NCBI RefSeq assembly: GCF_937958065.1
Contig: NZ_CALFXI010000097.1
Span: 124,001-188,000 of the forward strand
Reading direction: 5' to 3'
DNA from: an uncultured Steroidobacter sp.
GTDB lineage: Bacteria; Pseudomonadota; Gammaproteobacteria; Steroidobacterales; Steroidobacteraceae
DNA: 64,000 nucleotides
The translations under genes were made by a program, and so were the position numbers. The number at the start of each line of letters is the position of its first letter. Positions within the stretch are counted from its first letter, which is position 1. The notes beneath the pieces were generated by a model, which did not search any database, was not told the origin of the DNA, and saw only the letters and a program-made list of their open reading frames with translations. This document shows positions 27,073-35,882 of the stretch, piece by piece.

Positions 27073-28224
27073 TCACTGCTCCGCGGGTTTGGCGGTGCCC
27101 GGCGCTGGCTGGTCCGCACTGAGCACACGTACGTGCGCGCCAGGTTGAACTTTCTGGATGCCGTCGACGACGACGCGATCGCCGTCATCGAGACCTTCGA
27201 GCACGATCCACTTGTCGCCGCGCTGTTCGCCGAGCTTCACCGGCCGGGGCTCGATCGTGTCGCCCTGTGCGACGGTCAGCACCGTCGCACCCGATGCGCT
27301 CAGTAGAACCGCGCGTTGGGGAATCCAGAATCCGTGCGGCCGAACGCCTGCTTCGATGCGAGCCCGCACGAATTGTCCGGGCAGCAGGATCCGCTCTGGA
27401 TTCGGAAACTCGGCGCGCACCGCGGCGGTGCCGGTTGCCTGATCGATCGAGAGATCCAGAAAATCCAGATGACCGGCGTGCGGATAGGTGCTGCCATCCT
27501 CGAGCAACAGGGTGACTCCCACTTTGCCCAGCTCGGGAACCTTGAGCGTGCCCGCGGCGATGTCTTGTCTGATGGCGAGGAGATAGGCGCTCGACTGGGA
27601 GAAGTTCACGTAGATCGGCTCGAGCTGCTCGATGGTGGTCAGCAGCGTCGCCGAGGAGGCGCTGACCAACGCTCCTTCCGTCACCTGCGCGCGCCCCGCT
27701 CGCCCATCGATCGGTGCAGTGACGGTGGTGTAACTCAAGTTGAGTTTTGCGCTCTCCAGCTGCGCTTCGGTCTGGGCCACGTCGGCTTCGGCGGTGCGCA
27801 GGCGCGCCATGGCGGCGTCGAATTCCTGCTGACTGATCGCCTGTTCCTTGACCAGACCTTTGTAACGCTCCACGTCCTGCCGCGCGTTCGCCGCCGTCGC
27901 TTGATTGCGAGTCAGTGTGGCGCTGACCGCGCTGACGTTGGCTCGATACTCGCGTGGATCGATCAGAAACAACGTCTGGCCGGCTTTCACGTCGCTGCCT
28001 TCGTTATAGAGCCGACGCTCGACGATGCCGTCCACACGGGCGCGCACCTGAGCCGTGCGAATGGCCTGCACGCGACCGGGAACTTCCGTGATGTTTTCAA
28101 TCGACTCCGACTTGGCGGTGACGACCCGCACCTCCGGCGGCGGCGGTGCCGGCGGCGGCTGGCTTCCGCAGCCACACAGCAGCATCAGATACAGGGCGGC
28201 GCCAGCTCTGGCCGATCGCAGCAT
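27073..28224 (-). CDS. RND periplasmic adaptor (membrane fusion protein, AcrA/MexA family)
   Basis: Lipid-anchored periplasmic adaptor, 383 aa, joining the pump to the outer-membrane channel. The signal ends in lipobox LCGC, followed by a Pro-rich stretch. The lipoyl half-motifs are VRARVDGIVERRLYNEGSDVKAGQTLFLID and NLSYTTVTAPIDGRAGRAQVTEGALV, separated by an alpha-hairpin (about residues 90-150). Beta-barrel and membrane-proximal domains end the protein. The ATG at 28224 starts the signal peptide; upstream in-frame codons look non-coding. It lies only 8 bases after the ctaD stop, which suggests the oxidase subunit and pump share a transcript. Confidence 0.94.
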   Translation of the reverse strand: MLRSARAGAALYLMLLCGCGSQPPPAPPPPEVRVVTAKSESIENITEVPGRVQAIRTAQVRARVDGIVERRLYNEGSDVKAGQTLFLIDPREYRANVSAVSATLTRNQATAANARQDVERYKGLVKEQAISQQEFDAAMARLRTAEADVAQTEAQLESAKLNLSYTTVTAPIDGRAGRAQVTEGALVSASSATLLTTIEQLEPIYVNFSQSSAYLLAIRQDIAAGTLKVPELGKVGVTLLLEDGSTYPHAGHLDFLDLSIDQATGTAAVRAEFPNPERILLPGQFVRARIEAGVRPHGFWIPQRAVLLSASGATVLTVAQGDTIEPRPVKLGEQRGDKWIVLEGLDDGDRVVVDGIQKVQPGAHVRVLSADQPAPGTAKPAEQ

Positions 28225-28232
28225 CGGAAGCG

Positions 28233-29834
28233 CTATTGCACCTGGGGAGGAATCTGAAAGCTGTGATACGGCGGTGGCGAACTGAGCGTCCATTCCAGGC
28301 CTTGCGGATTGGCGCTGTCCCATACTTTATCGGTGGCCTTGGCGCCGCCGCGGATCGTCTTGATGATGATGTACACGAACAGCACCTGCGCCAGCCCGAA
28401 GCCGTAGGCGCCGATCGAAGACACCAGATTCCAATCGGCGAACTGCGTGCTGTAGTCCGCTATACGGCGCGGCATTCCGGCCAGGCCGAGGAAGTGCTGT
28501 GGAAAGAACAACACGTTGACGAAGATCGCGGACATCCAGAAGTGCCAGCGGGCGAGCTTCAGGTCGTACATGTGCCCGGTCCACTTGGGCAGCCAGTAAT
28601 AAACCGCGGCGATGATGGAGAACAGCGCCCCGGGGACCAGCACGTAATGAAAATGCGCCACCACGAAGTACGTGTCGTGATACTGGAAATCCGCCGGCAC
28701 GATGGCGAGCATCAGCCCCGAGAATCCTCCGATGCTGAACAGGAACACGAACGCCAGCGCGAACAGCATCGGCGCCTCGAAGCTGATCGACCCTTTGAAC
28801 AGCGTGGCGGTCCAGTTGAACACCTTCACGCCGGTCGGCACGGCGATCAGCATGGTCGAGAACATGAAGAACGTCTGGCCGGCGAGCGGCATGCCGACCA
28901 CGAACATGTGATGGGCCCAGACGATGAACGACAGGAACGCGATCGAGGCGATCGCGTACACCATGGCGTCATAGCCGAACAGCGTTTTGCGCGCGAAGGT
29001 GGGAATGATCTCGGAGATGATGCCGAACGCCGGCAGGATCATGATGTACACCTCCGGATGCCCGAAGAACCAGAACAGGTGCTGGTACATCACTGGATCG
29101 CCGCCGCCGGCGGCTGCAAAAAACGTCGTGCCGAAATAATGGTCGGTGAGCAGCATGGTCAGCGCGCCGGCCAGCACCGGCATGACCGCGATCAGCAGGT
29201 ATGCCGTGATCAGCCAGCCCCAGGCGAACAGGGGCATTTTCATCAGGCCCAGGCCCGGCGCGCGCAGGTTCATGATGGTGACGATCACGTTGATCGCCCC
29301 CATGATGGACGAGGCGCCCATCATGTGCAGCGCGAAGATCGTCATCGGAAAGGCATCGGCCATCTGCAGCGACAGCGGTGGATACAGGGTCCAGCCGGTG
29401 CCCATGCCCCCGCCGGTGGCGAACAACGAGCCGAACAGCAGCGCAAAGGCGAACGGCAGGATCCAGAAACTGAAATTGTTCATCCGGGGCAGCGCCATGT
29501 CGGGCGCGCCGATCTGCAGCGGCAGCATCCAGTTCGCGAGCCCCACGAACGCCGGCATGATGGCGCCGAAGATCATCGTCAGGCCGTGAGCGGTCACCAG
29601 CACGTTGAAGAACTCGGGGTCGACCAGCTGCATGCCCGGCCGGAACAGCTCGGTGCGGATCAGCAGCGCTTCGATTCCACCGACCAGGAACATGGTCAGG
29701 CTGAACAGCAGATACATCGTGCCGATGTCTTTGTGATTGGTCGCCAGCAGCCAGCGGCGCCATCCCTTCTCCGGGCCGTGCTCGTGCTCCGCGTGCAGCC
29801 GCTCGCCCTCGCCGCTTGCAGGGATGCTGCTCAT
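28233..29834 (-). CDS. ctaD: cytochrome c oxidase subunit I, aa3-type, without subunits II/III nearby
   Basis: Catalytic haem-copper oxidase subunit of 533 aa. Family landmarks are intact: TAHGLTMIF (haem a His), GAPDMALPRMNNFSFW (D-channel Asp and Asn), WFFGHPEVYIMILP (CuB His cross-linked to Tyr, plus gating Glu), WAHHMFVVGMP (CuB His pair), PTGVKVFNW (K-channel Lys) and VAHFHYVLV. It resembles cytochrome c oxidases rather than CyoB. GAGGAG lies 7 bases before the ATG. No ctaC, ctaE or assembly gene is in the window; the neighbours are marR upstream and an RND adaptor 8 bases downstream. Without a CuA subunit nearby its electron donor is unclear. Confidence 0.95.
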   Translation of the reverse strand: MSSIPASGEGERLHAEHEHGPEKGWRRWLLATNHKDIGTMYLLFSLTMFLVGGIEALLIRTELFRPGMQLVDPEFFNVLVTAHGLTMIFGAIMPAFVGLANWMLPLQIGAPDMALPRMNNFSFWILPFAFALLFGSLFATGGGMGTGWTLYPPLSLQMADAFPMTIFALHMMGASSIMGAINVIVTIMNLRAPGLGLMKMPLFAWGWLITAYLLIAVMPVLAGALTMLLTDHYFGTTFFAAAGGGDPVMYQHLFWFFGHPEVYIMILPAFGIISEIIPTFARKTLFGYDAMVYAIASIAFLSFIVWAHHMFVVGMPLAGQTFFMFSTMLIAVPTGVKVFNWTATLFKGSISFEAPMLFALAFVFLFSIGGFSGLMLAIVPADFQYHDTYFVVAHFHYVLVPGALFSIIAAVYYWLPKWTGHMYDLKLARWHFWMSAIFVNVLFFPQHFLGLAGMPRRIADYSTQFADWNLVSSIGAYGFGLAQVLFVYIIIKTIRGGAKATDKVWDSANPQGLEWTLSSPPPYHSFQIPPQVQ

Positions 29835-29986
29835 CGGATGACTCCTCGGCTTCGTTATTCACGGACACGTCACGCCGATGCGACTGTGAGCGCAATCGCG
29901 ACGCGCCGGCAAGGCGACGAAGACCGGCAGCCAGTCGGTGGTTCGTACATCCCGCACGCGCAGCAGAACCGCGCGCCTGGGTAAGA

Positions 29987-30487
29987 TCAGAGATCCGCCA
30001 GCGGCCGCTCGGCGGCGGCTTCGTCCATGATGTCCAACGCAGCGATGATCTGCTGCAAGCCTTTGTGCAATCCCCGCAAGGCTGCTGGCGACAGCTCCGC
30101 GATGGCTTCGGGCAGGACGCCCTCCGCCGGCCCCGGCGCCCGGGCGATGATCCGCCGTCCGAGCGGCGTGACCGACAAGGTCACTCGCCGGTGGTCCTCG
30201 GAGAGGCGCGTTTTCTTGACGAGCGCCGCGCGCACCAGCTTTTCGATGTGCAGGCTGCACGTCGACTGGTGGATCGACAGTTTGGCGGCGAGCTCCGAAA
30301 CGCCGAGCGCCTCGCCGCGCGCCAGCTCGTGCAGGATCCACACTTGAGAACCGGACACTCCGCAACTGCGCCGCACCTCCTTGAAGTGCTGCCGTACGGA
30401 GCCGTAGATGATTCGAAAACTCTTCAACACCGCCAAGCTCAGATCCGCCTTCTGGCGGGACCTGCCGACCGGGTGCGATTTACTCAT
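29987..30487 (-). CDS. MarR-family transcriptional regulator
   Basis: Winged-helix repressor-type regulator, 166 aa. The core reads CGVSGSQVWILHELARGEALGVSELAAKL, IHQSTCSLHIEKLVRAALVKKTR and the wing SEDHRRVTLSVTPLGRRII, followed by a C-terminal dimerisation helix. I use the ATG at 30487 (MSKSHPV); other in-frame starts upstream would add unlikely proline-rich residues. It is the first gene of the leftward set (marR, ctaD, adaptor, pump, channel), although 152 bases separate it from ctaD. A palindrome about 107 bases upstream is a likely operator. One cysteine lies in the recognition region (STCSLH). Confidence 0.9.
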   Translation of the reverse strand: MSKSHPVGRSRQKADLSLAVLKSFRIIYGSVRQHFKEVRRSCGVSGSQVWILHELARGEALGVSELAAKLSIHQSTCSLHIEKLVRAALVKKTRLSEDHRRVTLSVTPLGRRIIARAPGPAEGVLPEAIAELSPAALRGLHKGLQQIIAALDIMDEAAAERPLADL

Positions 30488-30593
30488 AAACGGGCGCGCG
30501 TGCCTCATGTTGCCGGGACCGCGCGGATCATAGCAGGGGCGCGGCCGGCCCAGGCAGGGGCAGGTTTGCCATGGGGCGGCGTGATTGGGCAAA

Positions 30594-30613
30594 ATACATT
30601 GATGCCAATGTAT
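30594..30613. promoter_or_regulatory. palindromic operator candidate between marR and mscS
   Basis: ATACATTG and CAATGTAT form a perfect 8-base inverted repeat around a 4-base centre (ATGC), in a short AT-rich island within otherwise GC-rich intergenic DNA. The 20-bp size and central TTG/CAA core fit sites bound by MarR-family dimers. It lies between the divergent marR and mscS genes, so it could control both. The link to this MarR is inferred from position. Confidence 0.6.
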
Positions 30614-30687
30614 CGGGGCGGCGTCCGCCCCCCGCCGTCGTCCACGAGCGCTCCGCTCGCTGGTAACCATTACTTGCCCCGAGGGTC

Positions 30688-31794
30688 ATGATGCCGACAT
30701 TCTCCGGCCTCGATCAGCTGCCGCTATTCACTAATTCCGCGCTGGATTGGCTGCTGGCGCTGGGCATCGCGGCGCTCGCGCTGCTGGTGCTGCTGACGGT
30801 TCGCCGTGCCATCCGCGCGTATTACCAGAAAATGGTCAACACCGCGCAGACCGAGCTGCTCGAGATTCCCCTGCAGGTCCTGAGCCGGACGACGCTGCTG
30901 CTGCTGGTGATCGTGTCGCTCTACATCGGCTCGCAATGGCTCACCATCGGCCCGAAAACGCAGCAGATGCTGGGCTCGGCAATCACCATCGCACTGTTCT
31001 GGCAGGCGGGCATCTGGGCCGTGGCGGCCGCATCCATCTGGCTGGACCGTAAACGTCAGCGCAGCCTCGCCGTGGACCGCGCCGCTGTCGGCTCGCTGGG
31101 CATCATCGGCTTCGTGATCAATGTCGCGATCTGGGCGATGGTCCTGCTGTTGACGCTCGACAACCTCGGCATCGACATCACCGCGCTCATCGCCGGCCTG
31201 GGCATCGGCGGCATCGCCGTGGCACTGGCGGTCCAGAACGTGCTCGGCGATCTGTTCGCCTCGCTGTCGATCACGCTCGACCGGCCGTTCGTCGTGGGCG
31301 ACTTCCTGATCATCGGCGACTTCCTGGGCAGCGTCGAATACATCGGGATCAAGAGCACCCGGCTGCGCAGCCTGAGCGGCGAGCAGATCATCATCGCCAA
31401 CAGCGATCTGCTGGGCAGCCGCGTGCGCAACTACGGCCGCATGAACGAGCGCCGCGTCGTGTTCGCCACGCGCCTGACCTACGAGACGCCGCTCGAACAG
31501 CTCGAGGAGATCCCGGGCGTGATCCGCCGGATCATCGAGTCGCAACCCAACACTCGCTTCGACCGCAGTCATTTCGCCAAGCACGCGCCGGATGCGATCG
31601 AGTACGAGACCGTGTATTACGTGCTGTCCGCGGACTACAACAAATACATGGACGTTCAGCAGATCATCAACGTCACTCTGCATCGCGAGCTGCAACAGCG
31701 CGGCATCAGGTTCGCGTATCCGACGCAGCGGTTGTATGTGATTCCGCAGGAAGGCGTCGCGGACCCGTTCATCGAGCGCAGGAAGACCGCCTGA
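30688..31794 (+). CDS. mechanosensitive ion channel, MscS family
   Basis: Inner-membrane tension-gated channel that releases solutes on osmotic downshock, 368 aa. Four membrane segments precede the pore-lining helix (IGGIAVALAVQNVLGDLFASLSI), rich in Gly/Ala as in MscS. The cytoplasmic beta domain follows, with DRPFVVGDFLIIGDFLGSVEYIGIKSTRLRSL and EQIIIANSDLLGSRVRNYGRM. The C-terminal alpha/beta cage is complete. Two consecutive ATGs occur at 30688 and 30691. It is divergent from marR, with the candidate operator between them. Confidence 0.93.
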   Translation: MMPTFSGLDQLPLFTNSALDWLLALGIAALALLVLLTVRRAIRAYYQKMVNTAQTELLEIPLQVLSRTTLLLLVIVSLYIGSQWLTIGPKTQQMLGSAITIALFWQAGIWAVAAASIWLDRKRQRSLAVDRAAVGSLGIIGFVINVAIWAMVLLLTLDNLGIDITALIAGLGIGGIAVALAVQNVLGDLFASLSITLDRPFVVGDFLIIGDFLGSVEYIGIKSTRLRSLSGEQIIIANSDLLGSRVRNYGRMNERRVVFATRLTYETPLEQLEEIPGVIRRIIESQPNTRFDRSHFAKHAPDAIEYETVYYVLSADYNKYMDVQQIINVTLHRELQQRGIRFAYPTQRLYVIPQEGVADPFIERRKTA

Positions 31795-31857
31795 GCGGGC
31801 CGGAACATAGTGGGCCGAGGTCCGTTGCATCCCGAGTCAGCTTCGAGGAGCCGGACC

Positions 31858-32421
31858 ATGAGTGCGCAACCTGCGTCAGCACGGATTCGATCCTGGCCAG
31901 AGCAGTCGCGTGAGGCCGCGGAGCTCGTCATCAAAAAGTATGGCGAGCCTGATGAAGTTACCGACACGCAGCTGCTGTGGCACAACCGCGGTGAATGGAA
32001 GCGAATCGTGGCCTCGAAGGCGTTCTTCCAGCACGACTTCCCGGCCCCGCACAGCGATTCGGTCGAGTGCGTGATCGACTATCGCGTGCCGGTCGAGAAA
32101 TTCACGCCGCTCGCCCAGTTCGACGGCAGTGTCATCGTGGAACGTACCGCGGGCGAAGTCTCGGCCCGCTGTCACGATGAAGAGGCGAACTCGCTCGCGC
32201 TGAACCTGATGCACGACATCGTGACGGGCAGCAAGGACGTCGCACAGGCACGCAGCTACTACGCAAAGGAATTCGCCGACTATCGGCGCAAGCAGCCCAC
32301 GCCCTACATGCAGCAACTGCGCTTCACGCCGCCCCACGGCGGCACCGCGGACAGCGACACTCGCGCCCTCTCCGATCAGGACCTGGAACAGGCCAAAAAG
32401 GAAGGTGAGTCGCGCAAGTGA
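31858..32421 (+). CDS. conserved hypothetical protein
   Basis: Soluble protein of 187 aa with no signal peptide or membrane segment. It contains GEPDEVTDTQLLWHNRGEWKRI and the acidic HDFPAPHSDSVECVIDYRVP, then CHDEEANSLALNLMHDIVTG, and ends in a charged, disordered tail. The HNRGEWKR / HDFP pattern recalls small conserved proteins of unknown function in proteobacteria. Start at 31858. It follows mscS by 63 bases on the same strand and may be co-transcribed. I do not recognise a function. Confidence 0.7.
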   Translation: MSAQPASARIRSWPEQSREAAELVIKKYGEPDEVTDTQLLWHNRGEWKRIVASKAFFQHDFPAPHSDSVECVIDYRVPVEKFTPLAQFDGSVIVERTAGEVSARCHDEEANSLALNLMHDIVTGSKDVAQARSYYAKEFADYRRKQPTPYMQQLRFTPPHGGTADSDTRALSDQDLEQAKKEGESRK

Positions 32422-32707
32422 GCTGAGTGCGCAAGGACGCTGCAGCAGCCCGATCTCGCCGCGAGCGCCCTTGGACGCAGCGCCACAGAGAATCCATCGC
32501 GCATCGAAGGTTTTTTTCCGAGGCGCCGTTGCCCGGCGCTTAACCGAGTGCTTCCCATAAATGAATGCGGGGATCTCCGCGTGTACGGCCTATCGAGCCG
32601 GGCTGAAAATCTTTCGAGCCAGCGACTGAAATTTGCGCCTTTGACCGTCCAACGCCGTCGAGTCACCGCACCCATCGTTTGGCACGCTGGCGAGCACCGA
32701 GGGCCGT

Positions 32708-34390
32708 ATGACCAGCTTGATGACGCAGGAGATGCGCCTTCGCACGACGCCGCTGCCCGCGTCACGGCGGATCCATGTTTCACTCACCCTCGCGTTGCTG
32801 ACGGCAGTCTGGTTCCTGCTCCCGGCCGTCCGGCCGTTGACTCATCCCGATGAAGGGCGGTATGCGGAAATCCCGCGCGAGATGCTGGTCTCCGGCGACT
32901 GGGTGACGCCGCATCTGAACGATCTGCCCTACCTGGAAAAGCCGCCGCTGCAGTACTGGGCCACTGCATTCGCTTATAAATTGTTCGGACCGAGCGAATG
33001 GAGCGCGCGCCTGTGCGTGACACTGTCGGGCTGGCTCAATGTCGTGCTGGTATTTCTTCTCGGCCGTCGCCTCTGGAACAGGGACACCGGCACCATCGCG
33101 GCAGCACTGCTCGGCTCGAGCGTGCTGTATTTCGTCATGGGACAGGTGCTCACGCTGGACATGACGTTCGCGTTCCTGCTCAACGCCATGCTGTGCTGCT
33201 TTTGCATGGCGCAGTTGAATCGCGACTGCGCTCGCCCGGCGAGCGGCTGGTGGATGCTGCTGAGCTGGGCGATGCTCGGGCTCGCGACCCTGACCAAAGG
33301 CATCGTCGCGCTGCTGATCGCCGGCGCCGTGCTCTCTATTTATATGCTGTGGCAACGCGACTGGCATGCGTGGCGCAACTTGCGACTGCTGCCCGGAATC
33401 GCGGTCGTGCTCGTCATCACTGTTCCGTGGTTCGTGCTGGTCTCGCGCGCCAATCCCGATTTCCTGCACTTCTTTTTCGTTCACGAGCATCTGCAGCGCT
33501 ACCTGACGTACGAGGCCCGACGGGTCGAGCCCTGGTGGTATTTCATTGGCATGCTCGCGGCCGGCACCTTGCCCTGGACGTGGCAAATGTCGAGCGCCCT
33601 GGCTCGCGGATGGCGCGCCACGGTACCGCGAGGACAGTTCGATGCCTGTCGGCTGCTCTGGGTGTGGTGCGTTTTCGTGGTGGTGTTCTTCTCGCTCTCC
33701 GGCTCGAAGCTCGCGCCTTATATATTGCCAGTGCTGCCCCCGCTCGCGCTGCTGACGGCCGCCCGCGAGATGCCGACGCGATCGCTGGACCTTTCCGCCT
33801 GGATCATGCTCGCGAGCTCCGCGGCCCTGGTCGGTTTCACTTTGATTGCGCCCAACGTACTGGACGATCCAGTGGTGACATCGACCGCCTATGAAGCACG
33901 GCCGATGGCCGTCGCATTTGCCCTGACCGTGGCACTGGCCGTGCTGTTCTATGATCGAGCCGCTAAGAAAGAGCAGCGGGTGCGGTCCTTCGTGAGTCTC
34001 GCGGTCGGAGCATTTCTGAGTGTGTCGCTGTTGTTTGCAACGATCGGTCAGGACGGCTCGCTGCGTTCCGGAAGAGATCTAACCGCCAGCATTCCCACCG
34101 AGCTCGCCGCGCGTGCGCCGCTGTTCACGTTGCGTACTTACGACCAGAGCCTGCCCTTTTATCTGCGACGCACCATGGTGCTCGTCGAGTATCGAGGCGA
34201 GCTCGACTATGGGTTGCAGCACGAGCCTGACAAGAGCCTCGACATGGATACGTTTCAACAACGCTGGCGCGCGGCCCCGGAGGCAGTCGCGATCATGTCG
34301 CGTCGGACCTATGAGGAGCTGGTCAACGTCGGTCTGCCCATGCGAGTGCTCGGCACCGATCGCTACCGGGTCGCGGTGAGCCGCCAATGA
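32708..34390 (+). CDS. arnT: ArnT-type lipid A aminoarabinose transferase (glycosyltransferase family 39/83)
   Basis: Polytopic inner-membrane transferase of 560 aa that moves 4-amino-4-deoxy-L-arabinose from undecaprenyl phosphate to lipid A on the periplasmic face. About twelve membrane segments are present. The catalytic N-terminal loop reads LTHPDEGRYAEIPREMLVSGDWVTP and YLEKPPLQYW, the Asp/Glu-rich motif of this superfamily. A soluble C-terminal domain follows (about residues 440-560). The assignment as ArnT rather than another GT39-type enzyme rests on the next six genes, which are arn homologues. ATG at 32708, with GAGG 5 bases upstream. The stop overlaps the next gene by 4 bases. Confidence 0.9.
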   Translation: MTSLMTQEMRLRTTPLPASRRIHVSLTLALLTAVWFLLPAVRPLTHPDEGRYAEIPREMLVSGDWVTPHLNDLPYLEKPPLQYWATAFAYKLFGPSEWSARLCVTLSGWLNVVLVFLLGRRLWNRDTGTIAAALLGSSVLYFVMGQVLTLDMTFAFLLNAMLCCFCMAQLNRDCARPASGWWMLLSWAMLGLATLTKGIVALLIAGAVLSIYMLWQRDWHAWRNLRLLPGIAVVLVITVPWFVLVSRANPDFLHFFFVHEHLQRYLTYEARRVEPWWYFIGMLAAGTLPWTWQMSSALARGWRATVPRGQFDACRLLWVWCVFVVVFFSLSGSKLAPYILPVLPPLALLTAAREMPTRSLDLSAWIMLASSAALVGFTLIAPNVLDDPVVTSTAYEARPMAVAFALTVALAVLFYDRAAKKEQRVRSFVSLAVGAFLSVSLLFATIGQDGSLRSGRDLTASIPTELAARAPLFTLRTYDQSLPFYLRRTMVLVEYRGELDYGLQHEPDKSLDMDTFQQRWRAAPEAVAIMSRRTYEELVNVGLPMRVLGTDRYRVAVSRQ

Positions 34391-34764
34391 ACTTCATCAC
34401 CTGGACACTCGTGATCACTGGCGTGGCGCTCAATGCCGCTGCCCAGCTCATGCTCAAGGCGGCCACCACTGCCACCGGTCCGATTGCGCTCAGCTGGTCC
34501 GGCATGACGGCCGCGACGCCTCGCATGCTGATGCACGCCGGCTGGTGGGGCGGACTCACCTGTTATGCGATCAGTGTCTTGATCTGGATACTGGCGTTGT
34601 CGCGCGCGCCGGTCAGCGTCATCTATCCCATGCTCTCGATGGGCTACATCGTCAACGCGATCGGCGCGATGTTGCTGTTCGACGAGGCGTTGTCCACGAC
34701 CAAGATGACCGGGATCGCCATCATCATCGCGGGCGTGTGCATTCTTACGCGGAGTCCCGCATGA
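34387..34764 (+). CDS. small EamA/SMR-type flippase subunit, ArnE/ArnF-like
   Basis: Four-helix membrane protein of 125 aa that likely flips undecaprenyl-phosphate-L-Ara4N across the inner membrane. Features are VALNAAAQLMLKAA in helix 1, SVLIWILALSRAPVSVIYPMLSMGYIVNAIGA, and GIAIIIAGVCIL at the end. E. coli uses two such genes, arnE and arnF, as a heterodimer; only one is present here, so this may act as a homodimer or pair with a protein elsewhere. It overlaps both neighbours by 4 bases, inside the arn operon. Confidence 0.85.
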   Translation: MNFITWTLVITGVALNAAAQLMLKAATTATGPIALSWSGMTAATPRMLMHAGWWGGLTCYAISVLIWILALSRAPVSVIYPMLSMGYIVNAIGAMLLFDEALSTTKMTGIAIIIAGVCILTRSPA

Positions 34765-35882
34765 CCCCTCTGCCGTTTGCCCGCATCAGCCTCGATGAGG
34801 AAACGATCGCCGGCGTCTGTCAGGTGTTGCGTTCGGGATGGATCGCGACCGGGCCGTACGTCGCACGCTTCGAAGCCGCCTTGTCGGCCTACTTTGGAGG
34901 TCGACCGGTCCGCGCCGTCACTTCCGGAACGGCGGCGCTGGAGCTGGCGCTGCTGGCCGCGGGCATCGGCCCGGGGGATGAAGTCATCGTACCGGCGATG
35001 AGCTTTGCAGCGAGTGCCAACGTGGTTCTGCGAGTCGGCGCGAAGCCGGTGTTCGTCGATGTCGAGCTGGCCAGCCGCAACCTGGATCTCGCCCGCATCG
35101 AAGCCGCGATCACGCCGCGGACTCGAGCCATCATGCCGGTGCATTTCGCCGGCCACGCCGTCGACATGGATCGTCTGCTCGCCATGGCGCGCGCCTGGCA
35201 CGTGCGGGTCATCGAGGATGCGGCGCATGCGATCGGCTCGATCTGCCGCGGCCGCCGCATCGGCTCGTTCGGCGACATCGCCTGCTTCAGCTTCCATCCC
35301 AACAAGAACATGACCACGATCGAGGGCGGCGCCGTCGTGCTCGACAGTCCCGATGAGATTCACGCCGTGGAGCTCGGGCGCTTTCACGGCATCGAGCGCG
35401 ATGCCGACCACAATGTCGACGTGATGCAGCCCGGCGGCAAGTACAACCTGTCGGATGTTGCGGCTCGCGTTGGCTTGGGCCAGTTGCCGCACCTGGATGC
35501 GTTCTGCGAGCGCCGGCGTGCCTTGGCCGATCTCTATTTCGATGAGCTGAGTCTGGATCCACCGGGCGTATTGCCGGCGCGCGGCGATGCCGGACATTGC
35601 TGGAACATGTTCACGGTGCTCCTGCCGTTCGCCGACTTGGGGCTCACGAGAGTGCAATTTCAGCAAGCGATGGCCAGGCGCGGCATCGGCATCGGCGTGC
35701 ACTATCCTTCGATTCCCGGGCTCACCGTGTACCGGAAGCTCGGCTATGACGAGCGGCCCTTTCCCAACGCGGCGCGCATCGGGCGCGAGACGGTGACCTT
35801 GCCGTTGTTTCCACAAATGTCCGACGACGACGTGCGTCGCGTGTGCCGCGAGCTGCGCGCCGTTCTGGCCATCCGGACATGA
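34761..35882 (+). CDS. arnB: UDP-4-amino-4-deoxy-L-arabinose aminotransferase
   Basis: PLP-dependent DegT/DnrJ/EryC1 sugar aminotransferase, 373 aa, making UDP-L-Ara4N from the 4-keto sugar. Key sites are TSGTAALELALLAAGIGPGDEVIVP (phosphate binding), VIEDAAHAIGS (Asp that contacts the pyridine nitrogen) and ACFSFHPNKNMTTIEGG, where the lysine after Pro-Asn forms the Schiff base. HYPSIPGLTVYRKLGY near the C-terminus is typical of the ArnB group. ATG at 34761, with GGAG 6 bases upstream and a 4-base overlap with the flippase gene. Confidence 0.95.
   Translation: MTPLPFARISLDEETIAGVCQVLRSGWIATGPYVARFEAALSAYFGGRPVRAVTSGTAALELALLAAGIGPGDEVIVPAMSFAASANVVLRVGAKPVFVDVELASRNLDLARIEAAITPRTRAIMPVHFAGHAVDMDRLLAMARAWHVRVIEDAAHAIGSICRGRRIGSFGDIACFSFHPNKNMTTIEGGAVVLDSPDEIHAVELGRFHGIERDADHNVDVMQPGGKYNLSDVAARVGLGQLPHLDAFCERRRALADLYFDELSLDPPGVLPARGDAGHCWNMFTVLLPFADLGLTRVQFQQAMARRGIGIGVHYPSIPGLTVYRKLGYDERPFPNAARIGRETVTLPLFPQMSDDDVRRVCRELRAVLAIRT

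Noticed and set aside
25537..27306. A 589-codon open frame antisense to the RND pump and adaptor
   Set aside because: Its composition is Arg/His/Asp/Gln-rich with no domain, as expected for the reverse frame of a GC-rich gene. The RND gene on the other strand is certain.
28146..29984. A 612-codon rightward frame opposite ctaD
   Set aside because: It is a His/Arg/Gln-rich shadow of ctaD, whose catalytic motifs are intact.
32511..32517. T-run of seven as an intrinsic terminator
   Set aside because: I found no stable stem directly upstream of the run; the only nearby GGCGCC repeat lies on the wrong side.
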